NCBI RefSeq assembly: GCF_907164915.1
Contig: NC_061870.1
Coordinates: 4,492,273 to 4,556,272 of the forward strand
Source: Impatiens glandulifera
Lineage: Eukaryota; Streptophyta; Magnoliopsida; Ericales; Balsaminaceae
DNA length: 64,000 nt
Direction of reading: 5' to 3'
Below are positions 11,495 to 21,540 of the stretch, in pieces (within the stretch, counting starts at the first letter, position 1; each line of letters starts with the position of its first letter). The translations under genes were made by a program, and so were the position numbers. The notes beneath the pieces are model-generated. The model had not been told where the DNA came from. It ran no database searches and worked only from the letters and a program-made list of their open reading frames with translations.

Positions 11495-13142
11495 TGTTAG
11501 ATTAAGTTAAATAAAGAAAAAGGAAAATTAATTAAAAGAGAGATAATTAATTAAGGGAAAATGTTTTAATAAACTTAAGTGACTAAGTTTAGATCAATAC
11601 GACATAGTTTTAATGATGTGGTCTGAACAAAACTAAGTTGCGTTAATTTTCTTTGCACATGTGTAGCTCAAGAGACATATGTCTTTAGATGTAGTTTGAA
11701 GAAGTGTGCGAGCAGACATCTAACTTCATTAGACGTGTATTCTGAAAAAGTGCGCGAGAAGACGTCTAACTTCATCAGACGTGTAGTCTAAAGAAGTACG
11801 CGAGCAGATGTCTAACTTCATCAGACGTGTAGTCTAAAGAAGTGCGCGAGAAGACATCTAACTTCATCAGACGTGTAGTCCGAAGAAGTGTGCGAGCATA
11901 CGTCTAACTTCATCATATATGTAGTCTGAAGAAGTGTGCGAGTAGACGTCTAACTTCATCAGACGTGTAGTCTGAAGAAGTGTGTGAGCAGGCGTCCAAC
12001 TTTATTAGTGTAGTATAAAGAAGTGCACGAGCAGACGTCTAACTTCATCAGACGTGTAGTCTGAAGAAGTGCACGAGCAGATGTCTAACTTCATCAGATG
12101 TGTAGTCTAAAGAAGTTCGCGAGTAGACATCTAACTTCATCAAACGTGTAGTCTGAAGAAGTGCGTAAGCAGAAGTCTAACTTCATAAGACGTGTAGCCT
12201 GAAAAAGTGCGCGAGCAGCGTCTCACTTCAACAAACGCTCTAGTTAGAAGAAGTGTGAGAAGATGTCTTGCTTCAGAAGTCGTCTAAAGAAGCGTCCGCT
12301 TATCTACTCAACTCATTATCTTAGAAATCAACAGTGTTCGTGATCAGCCGTTTGCTTAGATAGCTTAACACGCTATAACTTCTTATTTGACACGTACTCA
12401 AATATTCCGCCAACCCACGTCTTGTATTGTCCCGTACACCACGTTCAAGCGAATATTCTCCAGTACAATCTGGTATGCCACGATCTAACAAGTATATTCT
12501 TATGTACGTTCTCGTACACCTAGAGTACATCCAACGGATATTTGACATGTATTCAAGATGAAGATTCGATTGTTACTACACTTCAATATAAAACTAAGTA
12601 GAGTACAACGACGAATCTCTCGGTTCTCTCGCTTACTTGAACAATCACACGAATTACGAACTGAAAAAAGTGTTATGAGCTCTAAGTCTATTCTATAATT
12701 CACCTACTATTCTTTCTATGTGAAATTTCAGTATTATAAGTTGAACAGGGTTTGTCTGTTCAATAGAGTGAGTTCTAGGAGTTCAGAAACAGAGAGTTGT
12801 TATGTCATGTGATTCTAATTGGGTTTGTGTAGTATTTATACGAATCAAAGCCTTCTAGTGAAAAACCTTTTAGAAAAAGAAGAAGGAGTGACGTAGGAGT
12901 TTTATCTTCGAACATCCATAAAACTCCTTGTGTTATTTCATTTATATATCTTCCAACCCCTTATCTAACGCTTCAAATCAAGTAAGCAGTTCCGCACTTA
13001 AAGTTGTTCAAGAGCTTGCGATGATTTGTGAAGAATAGAAACAGATCTTAATATCTAATAGGATTAAAATCGAATTGAAAGTGTATTAAGTTGTCAGGTA
13101 TATTCAGATCCCCCCTCTCTATAGTTGACACCGGTCCTAACA
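11495..13142 (+). mobile_element. 5' LTR of copia element E7 (1,648 bp)
   Basis: Begins TGTTAG and ends CTAACA (TG...CA), then two bases and a primer binding site. It has the same architecture as the E5 LTRs on the minus strand: GACATAGTTTTAATGAT near the start, a long tandem array, a TATA-like AATATAAAACT (about 12585) and the conserved block GTGACGTAGGAG...GAACATCCATAAA (12889-12926). E7 and E5 belong to one family. Confidence 0.75.
11690..12290 (+). repeat. Tandem array in the E7 LTR, period about 46 bp
   Basis: About 13 diverged copies of a unit reading AGAAGTGCGCGAGCAGACGT then CTAACTTCATCAGACGTGTA then GTCTGA. Each copy holds AGACGT half-sites facing GTCT. The reverse complement of a related 51-bp unit fills the E5 LTRs. 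Confidence 0.85.
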
Positions 13143-13144
13143 AG

Positions 13145-13156
13145 TAGTATTAGAGC
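13145..13156 (+). promoter_or_regulatory. Primer binding site of E7
   Basis: TAGTATTAGAGC, 10 of 12 bases identical to the copia PBS TGGTATCAGAGC that pairs with the 3' end of initiator tRNA-Met. It lies two bases after the LTR. Confidence 0.7.
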
Positions 13157-13195
13157 CAATTTTTCTATTCTCAAGCATCATCAGATATCAAAAGC

Positions 13196-14940
13196 ATGTC
13201 TCTCCTAAGCAAGATCCCTATGTTCACGAAGGAAAACTATGATAACTGGAAGATAAGAATGCAAGCGCATTTGGCCGCCCTAAATAATGACATGTGGTAT
13301 GTCATCACCCATGGCAAAATGAAAACTATGAAGGCCAGGTCTGAGTACTCTTGTGATGAAGGAGAAACCAAGGTCTGAGTGGACCGCTGAAGAGAAGAGG
13401 AAGAACAACCTCGACAATATGGCCAAATACATTCTTTATAAGATGTTGGACAATAATATGTTCTGCAAGATCAAATCATTCACCTCTAGAAAAGAAATTT
13501 GGGAGAGGCTCACTCAACTGTGTGAGGGAAATGAACAAACCAAAGAAAACAAACACATGGTTTCCACACAACAATATGACAGCATCAAGATGCGTCTTGG
13601 AGAGAAAATGACTGAATTCGATGAAAGATTCAGTAGAATTATCGTTGATCTCTCTACTTTGGGCAATACATATAGCAACAGAAAGGTTGCAATCAAATTC
13701 ATGCGAGCTCTACCCAGAGAATGGGATATAAAGACGATGGCAATGAGGGAATCTAAAGACCTTAACAAGATGAAACTGTATGATCTGTTCGTCGATCTGA
13801 AGGCCTATGAGTTTGAGATAAACTCAAGGAACGAAGAGGAGCCATCCACATCATCCATCTCAACCAAGGCGCTGGTGACAGTTGAGGAGCCATCTGCCGC
13901 GACTACTTTGAAGTCTGCTGAGCAAATTAGCAGCGATGCCATGTCTCTCTTTGTGAAGAAATTCGGAAAATTCATGAAGAATACTCAATTTAACTCAAGC
14001 TCTTCAAATAATAACAATAATAAGAGTGATTACAAGGCTAACTTGAAGTGTTTTAACTGTGATAAACTATGACACTTCAAGGTAGAATGCAGAAAGTCGA
14101 AGAAGGATGAAAAGAAGAACAAGAAGGAGCAGAAAGCTCTCATGGCTATCAAAATCAAAGGTAAATGGGCTGATTGCGATTCTAACGATAGTTCATCAAG
14201 CAAGAGTGATGATGAAGTCGTTACATGCTTCATGGCAGATGCCGACTTTGAAGTATTTGACTTCTCCTCAAACGAGCTCACAAAAGAAGATTTAACCACT
14301 GCACTCAATGACATGGTCATTGAGTACAAGAAACTATCAAATTCTTTTAATGAATTGAATTTAAAAAACAAATCTGATAGCCCTTCTTCACCTGAACCGA
14401 AAGTTTTTGAAAACAAAATGGCTAAACTTTCATCTAAGAATGAGAAGCTCAATGAAAATATTTAAACTCTTTCTTCTGAAGACCAACGTTTAAACTATGC
14501 GGTCAGTTCTTAGACGAAGTTTGGGGATGCCGTCAGATAGATGATCAGTCAGCTGATACCTTTCGGATGCAAATAAGTCCAATAAAAAGTTGAATCCAGT
14601 AAAAGGCGAGCTTAAGACTATAAGATTTGTCAAGGGACAATTAACTGAAACTGGAACTAATCAAATTTGTGAAGACTTAACTTCAAAGGATGAGATTAAA
14701 TATGTGAAGCTAACTTCAAGCTGGATGAAACTCAAGAAGAGGGAAGCCAACAACTTTGGTAAACAAAAACTTGACAAAAAGTCAAGAAATTTTCCATAAA
14801 ATCTATCCTCTAAAGTTAAGGGAACAACTATTGGAAGGAAGACGTCTTTCAAGCCTAAATCATACGTATTACTCAAAACTCAAAATGTGAGATCCATCAA
14901 AATAACCCAAATATGGATCCCATGGGACTAATCAACCGCG
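13196..14940 (+). pseudogene. Copia gag of E7, frameshifted
   Basis: ATG 13196 starts a SIRE-type gag: FTKENYDNWKIRMQAHL, then NDMWYVITHGK. The frame shifts near 13370 and continues with IWERLTQLCEGNEQTKENK, LPREWDIKTMAMRESKDLNK, and a CX2CX4HX4C zinc knuckle (CFNCDKL_HF) whose Gly codon has become TGA at about 14070. A Ser/Asn-rich hinge and a Lys/Glu-rich coiled-coil tail follow, with more stops. The region ends with WIPWGLI then GP and a stop near 14947, a terminus also seen in E2 and E3. Confidence 0.85.
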
Positions 14941-14984
14941 GACCCAATTAAATGTAGGTACCAAAAGCTATAAATATGTGTATT

Positions 14985-15185
14985 TGTAGGTGATTCAGGG
15001 CGACTACTTGGAGGAGTCTTTCTAGTATCTGGACAGCGGCTGCTCTAGATATATGACCGGCGACAAACGACTGTTAACTAAAGTGACGAAATGCATAAGG
15101 CCTAAGATCACCTTTGGTGATAACAACAAAGGAAAACCATGGGTAATGGTAAGATTATTCATGGTAATCTTACTATCAACAACGT
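14985..15185 (+). pseudogene. Copia protease / pre-integrase fragment of E7
   Basis: Translation gives YLDSGCSRYMTGDKRLL then ITFGDNNKGK, the aspartic protease DSG motif and the following conserved text of copia pol. It is cut off near 15185, where sequence of an LTR tail begins; the rest of pol is missing. Confidence 0.7.
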
Positions 15186-15194
15186 GTTTCTACC

Positions 15195-15388
15195 ATTTAC
15201 CTTCCATCGGTTCAAAGCTTCAAATGCGATGAACACTTCTGCACTTGAATCCGTTTCAAGAGTTCGAAGGATTTGCAAAGAATAGAAACAGAAATTAATC
15301 CCTCACAGGATTATTATTGAAACGTTTATCATAAGTTGTTATGAATAGTCAGATCCTAGTCTCTATTGTTAGAACCGATCCTATCAGT
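15195..15388 (+). mobile_element. LTR tail fragment (U5 end) of a copia element
   Basis: Runs from CTTCAAATGCGATGAACACT through TTTCAAGAGTTC and ends AACCGATCCTATCA. Its terminus is closer to the E3 and E6 LTR ends (GATCCTATCA, GATCCTTTCA) than to the E7 LTR, so it is probably not the E7 3' LTR. Confidence 0.55.
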
Positions 15389-15851
15389 TTCTATTATTCC
15401 GTTTTCATTCTTAGGTGATAAATTTTTACCATAAACTAGTATTTGAGGCAAGTTGGGATAAGATAGTCTTGCTTCAATTATTTTTATTTGAGATGGGTCG
15501 ACTTCTAAGATTGATATCAAGAAGTTCGATGGGATAAAGGACTTTGGGTTATAGAATATGATGATGAGGGAACATGGGAGTTGCTAATACACTCGAGCGG
15601 GAATTAAAATTACCGGCCTCGGTGGACGCGGAGAAAAAGATGGAGGTGTTGGAAAGGGACTATAACACATTGATTCTTTTTTTAGAACGTTGGGTTCTAT
15701 TTCTCTTATGGAGTGTAACTAATCCCTACGGGTTAAGCATATAGCCCGTAAACACACTTAACCATTTAATTAGGCATAAAACTTGTCTCCTGACGGGTTC
15801 TAACCCAGGACCTCGAGGAGGCTGGGGATATCCACCTCTTGTTGCCGCTAG

Positions 15852-16662
15852 TAGAGCGGTTAGACAGGCCAACCCATGGCGGGGAGGCATACCCGCCAAA
15901 ACCCATCGTTTGATGGGTCGACGTCGGGCCGGCCCACCATCCTGGTGGGCTGAAAATCCCCAAACCAACCCAACCTAAGGTGGGTTATGGATTGGGCGGG
16001 CCAGCCCACGAGTTATCTCACTACAAATAAAAATCATTAAAAGTTTTAGAAAACAAGAGTTCAAGAGCATGATCAAATAGTCATAATACACATCAAACAA
16101 GAGTCTTGTCTATCGTTACACATTTCGAAAATGAATATATTATTTAACATAATATTAAGTTTTAAACTTTCAGTGTGAAGCTTCTGGAACTAGAATCAAG
16201 TTTGAATCCATGAACCCTTGAAGGCGATAATGAAGAGAAGAAATGCAGAATAAATAAGTAGTCGGTAGCCAATGGGCAAAGTATTGAGTATTGACAGTTG
16301 TAGTCTGGAACCAAGTTTTAATCCATGAACCCTTGAAGGCGATAACGAAGAGAAGAAAGACGGAACAAATAAGTAGTCGGCAGTCAATGAGCAAAATATT
16401 GAGTATTGACTATTGCAATGTTGTCTGGGAGAGGAAAAAATTAGGGTTATGCGGTATATTCCTATAAGGCTATAAATCATATTATATTTTTTTTGCCAAC
16501 CAGCGAGCCAACCCAAGCTTGACCCGCCTAGGCCCACAACCCGAGTGGGCTGGCCCGTGTAGGCCCACTTCCAAATGGGTTGCTAATATTTCAACCCAAC
16601 CCGTCTAAATTGTTTGGTGGGGCAAACCATCCCAACGGGCCTAACCCAAATTGACGGCTCTA
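15852..16662. mobile_element. Non-autonomous hAT element (811 bp)
   Basis: Ends are TAGAGCGGTTAGACAGGCC and, reversed, TAGAGCCGTCAATTTGGG, imperfect terminal inverted repeats rich in GGGTTGGCCC words as in plant hAT elements. An 8-bp TSD is present: GCCGCTAG (15844-15851) and GCCGCTAT (16663-16670). It inserted inside the SINE. No transposase. Confidence 0.75.
16190..16425. repeat. 118-bp direct duplication inside the hAT element
   Basis: CCATGAACCCTTGAAGGCGA recurs at about 16207 and 16325, and the adjoining AGTAGTCGG...TGAGTATTGAC is repeated in step, giving two diverged copies. Confidence 0.75.
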
Positions 16663-18543
16663 GCCGCTATGGATAACACATTGATTCTTAGTCTCAACAA
16701 TAAGGTGTTGCGAGAGGAATCTAGTGTCACGACAACAATAGAGGTGCAACTTTAGTTAGAGTCTTTGTATATGACTAAGACATTATCGTGTCAAATCTAC
16801 ATCAAGTAGAGATTCTTCAAGTCTAGAATGGTTGAGGAGAAGGACTTGTAGACGCATCTCGACGATTATGTCAAGATTCTCATTAATTTGGAAAACATCG
16901 AGAAGAAATACAAGGATGAGGATAAGGCGATGGTGCTTTTGAATTCCTTACCGAAGTTGTATGAGACGTTCGTAGACATACTCGAGCATAGGAGGGAAGA
17001 GCTTACCCTCGATAATGTGATGAGTGCGTTGAGATCGAAGTACCAAAAGAAGAAGAATGAAGAGAGCAATGTAAGTGGAGATGGACTCTTGGTTTGAGGG
17101 AGAACTGAGAGGAGATACAATAAAAGTAAAAAGAAGAGACATTCAAATTCTCTAAGGAAGAAATCTATGAAGTGCTACAATTGTGACAAGGAGAGGCGGT
17201 TTAAGTGAGATTGTCCAAATTTGAGTAACGATGGAAAAAGAGCGGAGAAACGACGGTTATTCAAGAGGTTAAGAATGGGTACAAAAGTGCGAATGTTCTA
17301 ATTGTCTTCACTAATCAGTCCGACAAGCGTTGGATTATGAATTATATGTGTTCATTTAATATGACACCTAACGAGAGTTAGTTCGAGACCTATGAGAAAA
17401 CCTCGGTGGGCGAGATTTTGTTAGGTAACAACAAGTCTTGCAAGGTGAGGGGATCAGAATAGTGCATTTGAAGATGCATGATGGAATCTAAAGGGTATTG
17501 ACAAACGTATGACACGTTCTAGACTTTCAAAGGAATTTAATATCTCTCAACTCACTAGACCAACTTGGTTTTGCATGGAAGGGTGAGAAGAACGTATTGA
17601 GGGTCATAAACGGGTTGCTAGTGATAATGAGAGGCATGCGAGAGAAGAGTATTTACGTCTTTTAAGGCAACACCTTGGTTGGTGATAAGGTGACAGTGGT
17701 AGAGCCTCAAGATGTATCGCTCACGAGTCTATGGCATAAGAGATTGGGGCAGGTGAAGGAGAGGTGTTTGAAGGAGCTGAGTAAGAGAGGCTATTTTGGC
17801 AAGGAGAAACTTGATAATTTTGAGTTTTGTGAGAACTGCATATACGGTATAGCTACGAGGGTGAAGTTTGGGCGGTCGGTTGAGGTGACTCGGGAGACCC
17901 TCAGTTATGTTCACTCAGACTTGTGGGAGACGGCGATGACTATAACTCGAGGTGGAGGTTAGTACTTTATCACCTTAATTGATGATTGTTCACATAGTAT
18001 TTGGGTATACATCTTGAAGTACAAGGATGAAGCATTTGATAAGTTCAAGGAGTGGAAGAAGATGGTAGAGACGTAGACTAGGAAGAAGGTTAAAAAACTC
18101 TGAACAGATAACGGTTTGGAGTACCTAGGCGAGGAGTTCAATCATTTTATCATGGAAGAAGAGATGGTTTATCACAAAATCGTTCGACAGACACCACAAT
18201 AGAATGACTTGGAGGAGCGAATGAATAGAACGCTACTTGAGCGTGTCCAGTGTATGTTGTTTGAGGCCGGTCTACCGAAGTGGCTTTGGGGTGAGGCGGT
18301 TAGCATAGTGGCTTATTTTATCAATTGTTGTCCATCGACGCCATTAGAATGCAAGACACTGGAAAAAGTTTGAAATGACGCTCCTCTAAAACCTGACAAC
18401 ATGAAGGTATTTGGGTGTGTGACTTATATGCACCAACGGAATGAAAAGCTTGATCCGAGAACGAAGAAATATATGTTCATTGAATATCCTGGGGAGTAAA
18501 GGGTTAGAAACTGTTTTATAAGGAAAGAGAGATGACCAAGGAA

Positions 18544-19060
18544 CAGTGTTCTAAACGGCGGTAGGCGGTGGCGGAGCCGTAAGTGACTGCCTACTGCCTC
18601 GGGTGCCTAGGCGGTGCCTAAGCGGTGCCTAAGCGGTTGAATATAAATATAATAAAGTTGTTCTATAATTATCATTTTACTAAAAAGTAAAATTAATATT
18701 CTCTAACATAATAACATTTAACAAAAATAAGTATGTAGACTAGCTGAAGAAGAGATAGATTATTAGATGATCGAAGAAAATATAGATGATCAAGGAGGTG
18801 AGGTGAATGAGATAAGAAACGAAAAAGAAGAAGATAAATGAATTGGAATGTAAATAGTCATTTCAAAATTTAAATAAATAGTGGGTGATAAAGAGTTTTT
18901 TATTGAATATATATATATATATTAATATTAGTAATTAGTTAATTAAAAATAATAAATAATTAAATAATCTGACCGCCTCATGTATAGGCGGAGCGGTATT
19001 GGACCGCCTACCACTTAGGCGTCGCCTAGGCGGCCGCCTCGACCGCCATTTAGAACACTG
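18544..19060. mobile_element. hAT-type MITE (517 bp)
   Basis: Terminal inverted repeats CAGTGTTCTAAACGGCGGT and, from the right end reversed, CAGTGTTCTAAATGGCGGT (one mismatch). The 8-bp TSD CCAAGGAA is at 18536-18543 and 19061-19068. The ends are full of GGCGGT/GCCTAAGCGG repeats; the middle is A/T with a (TA)n run. It interrupts the E8 pol and removes any continuity of RT. Confidence 0.9.
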
Positions 19061-19764
19061 CCAAGGAATCATTAACTATGACGTGATCTTTAGGGAAAGT
19101 GAGTCCTACTATAGAGCAACACAATTAGTCGAAGTTGGCAAGGTCGCTAAAGAGAGGACCGAATTTGAGGTGGAGTTCTTAGAAGATATTACTAAAGAAT
19201 CGGTATACATGGGGGAGGCTAGTAAAAAGGACGAAACAGACGGTTAGGTAGAGGAGGAAGGTACGGATCTAGAAAAGAACCTTAGCTCCTACCATTTAGT
19301 GCAAGATAGAGATCGTAGGAAAACCCATTTTGGCGGCTTTTGCAATCCTTGTGGCAAATAGGGTACAAGATTCAGAGCCGAGTATAAGTTGGAAGGCACA
19401 ATTACAATCCATAGTTGTCTTTTCAACAACGGAGGTCGAGTATATCATTGTGACGGAGGGCGTCAAGGAGGCACTTTGGTTGAAGGGTCTCATGAGTGAA
19501 TTGGGGGTAAAACACGATAAAATGGAGTTATTTTGCGATAACCAAAGCGCCATACACTTGTCTAAGAACTTGATGTTTCACGAGTGCACAAAGTACATCG
19601 TCATTCAACTTCACTACATTCGAAATGTCATAGCGAGTGGAGCGGTAGTTGTAGAGAAGGTTCACACAAATGAGAATCCCGTAGATATGGCCACGAAGGT
19701 GGTGACGGGAATCAAGTTTCGAAAATGTTGTGACTTGATTCACATCACAATGGTTGGAACGTAA

Positions 19765-20365
19765 TCAGAGAAGTAGGAGGATCGATTCTAGGGTGTTCTT
19801 GGTGATGAGGCTCATTCGTTTGACAATAGATTTTAAGGCAATGTGGAGTATTTGTGGAATTAGGCCTAGGGTTTTGAGGCCCAATTTGGTGTACCTCAAT
19901 GTTAGGTACAAAAGGGGGAAGGAATATATGTGTGATTATTTGTTGAATTCAAAAAGGCATAAAATCACATAAGGGTGAAGATGTCAATCAAATCGTATTA
20001 TTATGGAAATGTCAACTAAATCTCCAAAAGATCATATCATGGTGGAGATGTCAAAGATATCACATGATCTTTACCTTAATTATGAATTCTAAAAGCCTGT
20101 ATATATACATTGTAAACGAGAAGAGTGTGTGAGACTAAAAATCTAGAACAAACAGAGAGAGTTAGAGTTTGTAATCCCTATTATAACTCTATTGAATCGA
20201 TTTTCCAAAAGCAGGACGTATGACATTGTTGGTCCGAACCTGTGTAAGATTCTCGTGTCGTTATTTCGCTTTTTGTTTACTTTTACGCTATTGTTCTACA
20301 TTCCACTACGATTGCAATTTTTCCGTTTTCATTCATAGGGTGATATTTTTTTACTACAGACTAAA
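19765..20365 (+). mobile_element. 3' region and 3' LTR remnant of E8
   Basis: Follows the RNase H stop. The right part (20315-20345) matches the tail of the 5' LTR at 15395-15437. A TATA-like TGTATATATAC lies near 20098. The left border is unclear. Confidence 0.45.
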
Positions 20366-20400
20366 ATATCCTCAAGTACTAATTAAGATAATAAAAGTAA

Positions 20401-20519
20401 TATATCTAACAAATAATTAGAGCCTCCATCAATGGCTAAGATATATAACCATTGATGGAGTATCTAACAAATAATTAGAGCCTCCATCAATGACTAAGAT
20501 ATATAACCATTGATGGAGC
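20401..20519. repeat. 60-bp tandem duplication with an internal inverted repeat
   Basis: Two copies of TATCTAACAAATAATTAGAG followed by CCTCCATCAATG...CATTGATGGAG. Each copy can fold into a hairpin with an arm of about 11 bp. The same hairpin follows the PBS of E4 at 33680-33720, so it is an element feature. Confidence 0.8.
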
Positions 20520-20574
20520 CAGTGAAAAACTATCACTTGATTGACTCAATAACAATAATAAGGCTTTGATACCA

Positions 20575-20811
20575 TGATATAATAAAGAGAGAAAGATCGT
20601 ATTGAATTGTTATTCATGATTATCTCTAAGTTATGTTTAATTATTATATAGATATTTTGATCAACATATAAGGAAACTAATATAATATAATAATATAATA
20701 TAATATTAATAATAAAAATAAAAAAATTATAATATTATGATAATATATATATATATATATATATTATTTTAAATTTTAACTATTTGAATTTGAATCAAAA
20801 AAATCTTATCA
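20575..20811 (-). mobile_element. Small copia LTR (237 bp), E4-related
   Basis: On the minus strand it starts TGATAAG and ends TATATCA. A PBS (TGGTATCAAAGC, complement of 20563-20574) lies on its lower side, and a polypurine tract (complement of CTCCCCAC at 20812) on its upper side. It shares TTAGTTTCCTTATA and the end CTTTCTCTCTTTA...ATCA with the E4 LTRs. PPT-LTR-PBS in this order means the LTR has internal sequence on both sides. Confidence 0.65.
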
Positions 20812-20960
20812 CTCCCCACGTTAATAAGAGCATTATCATGAATCCTTGCTTGAGAGCTAATTAGAAGTTGAATAATAGGTGTTCCACATATTGCTTTTGG
20901 AAATGATTTGACAAATAGTTTTGTGATGTTTTGGCAATTTATGATTTAAGTTGGAATAGA
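20812..20960 (-). pseudogene. Tail of copia pol (RNase H end)
   Basis: The minus strand just upstream of the purine tract translates to a decayed form of the usual copia terminus (FTKALP...LLSKLGIHDI): FVKSFPKAICGTP, then LLISSQARIHDNAL. It belongs with the small LTR at 20575-20811. Confidence 0.5.
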
Positions 20961-20984
20961 GTTTGGAATTTATACTTGGCAGCT

Positions 20985-21255
20985 GGAGGTTAAGTTTGTG
21001 GTGAGATGGCGGAGAAGATTAGTAGTTGTGGTAAGATTTTATGTGGGTTGATCTAAGATCAAGTAAGATTTGATTAGAGTTTGAGAAAAGTGGAAAGAGG
21101 TTCTGGTTGGATGCAATGATCAGATGTAGCTGGAGGAGTTAAGTTTGTGGTGAGATGGCGGAGAAGATTAGTAGTTGTGGTAAGATTTTATGTGGGTTGA
21201 TCTAAGATCAAGTAAGATTTGATTAGAGTTTGAGAAAAGTGGAAAGAGGTTCTGA
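20985..21255. repeat. Direct duplication of about 120 bp
   Basis: GTTAAGTTTGTGGTGAGATG...AAAGTGGAAAGAGGTTCTG occurs at about 20989-21103 and again about 146 bp further on, nearly identical. No gene is seen in it. Confidence 0.85.
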
Positions 21256-21424
21256 AATATTGGTTGCTGTTGAGCAAAATATTTGTTTGGACCAAAAAAA
21301 GGGGTTCCAGGGGATCTCCTATCTGCCTAGCACCAGCTACTACGTCCACGCTTTGCACTGTTTCTCCAAGGAGTCTTTCCATTTAACAAACACCCCGGTT
21401 CATACTAAGGCTTTCCTCGCTTCC

Positions 21425-21540
21425 TAGTAAACAAAAAATAATAAATAGTAATTCCTAGGATTGTAACCCAGGACCTACCTCCCGACATTCCTATGTTCGT
21501 GTAAGTGGCCAACTACTTATGTGTTTTGTTCCGCTGCCCA
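21425..21540 (-). mobile_element. SINE-like tRNA-derived unit
   Basis: On the minus strand, TAGTTGGCCACTTACACG resembles an RNA polymerase III box A, and about 30 bp on AGGTCCTGGGTTACAATCC resembles box B; an A-rich tail follows. The box-B neighbourhood (AGGTCCTGGGTTA) is shared with the SINE at 15679-16672. No TSD was identified. Confidence 0.4.

Larger units (their letters stand above)
15679..16672 (-). mobile_element. tRNA-derived SINE, split by a hAT insertion
   Basis: Flanked by 17-bp direct repeats ATAACACATTGATTCTT at 15662-15678 and 16673-16689. A poly-T at its left end (15677-15683) is the 3' poly-A tail on the minus strand. A box-B-like GGGTTAGAACCC is preceded by AGGTCCT. Without the hAT element the unit is about 173 bp, perhaps truncated at its 5' end. 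It sits in the E8 gag. Confidence 0.7.
15475..19764 (+). pseudogene. E8 gag-pol pseudogene
   Basis: Readable blocks in order: gag start near 15505 (KIDIKKFDGIKDFG); gag C-terminal part 16840-17095 (VKILINLENIEKKYKDEDKA, LLNSLPKLYETFVDIL); a zinc-knuckle remnant (KCYNCDKE, 17166-17190); pre-integrase and integrase 17675-18380 (LTSLWHKRLGQVKERCLKEL, NGLEYLGEEF, a remnant of the D,D,E region); RNase H 19330-19764 (STTEVEYIIVTEGVKEALWL, FCDNQSAIHLSKN, GIKFRKCCDLI). Most of the RT is lost at the MITE insertion. Many stops and frameshifts; not functional. Confidence 0.85.
15395..20365 (+). mobile_element. E8: old decayed Ty1/copia element with insertions
   Basis: The tail of the 5' LTR (15395-15437, CCGTTTTCATTCTTAGGTGA) matches 20315-20345 in the 3' LTR. 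After a degenerate primer site come gag and pol remnants, cut by a SINE carrying a hAT element (15679-16672) and by a hAT MITE (18544-19060). The lineage differs from E1-E3: gag starts KIDIKKFDG...KDFGL, as in shorter copia families. LTR outer limits are approximate. Confidence 0.65.

Noticed and set aside
18999..19247. Plus-strand ORF of 82 codons
   Set aside because: It crosses the right end of the MITE into decayed pol; a chance junction frame.
21230..21427. ORF of 65 codons after the 120-bp duplication
   Set aside because: No recognisable domain; starts in duplicated non-coding DNA and ends in a SINE-like unit.
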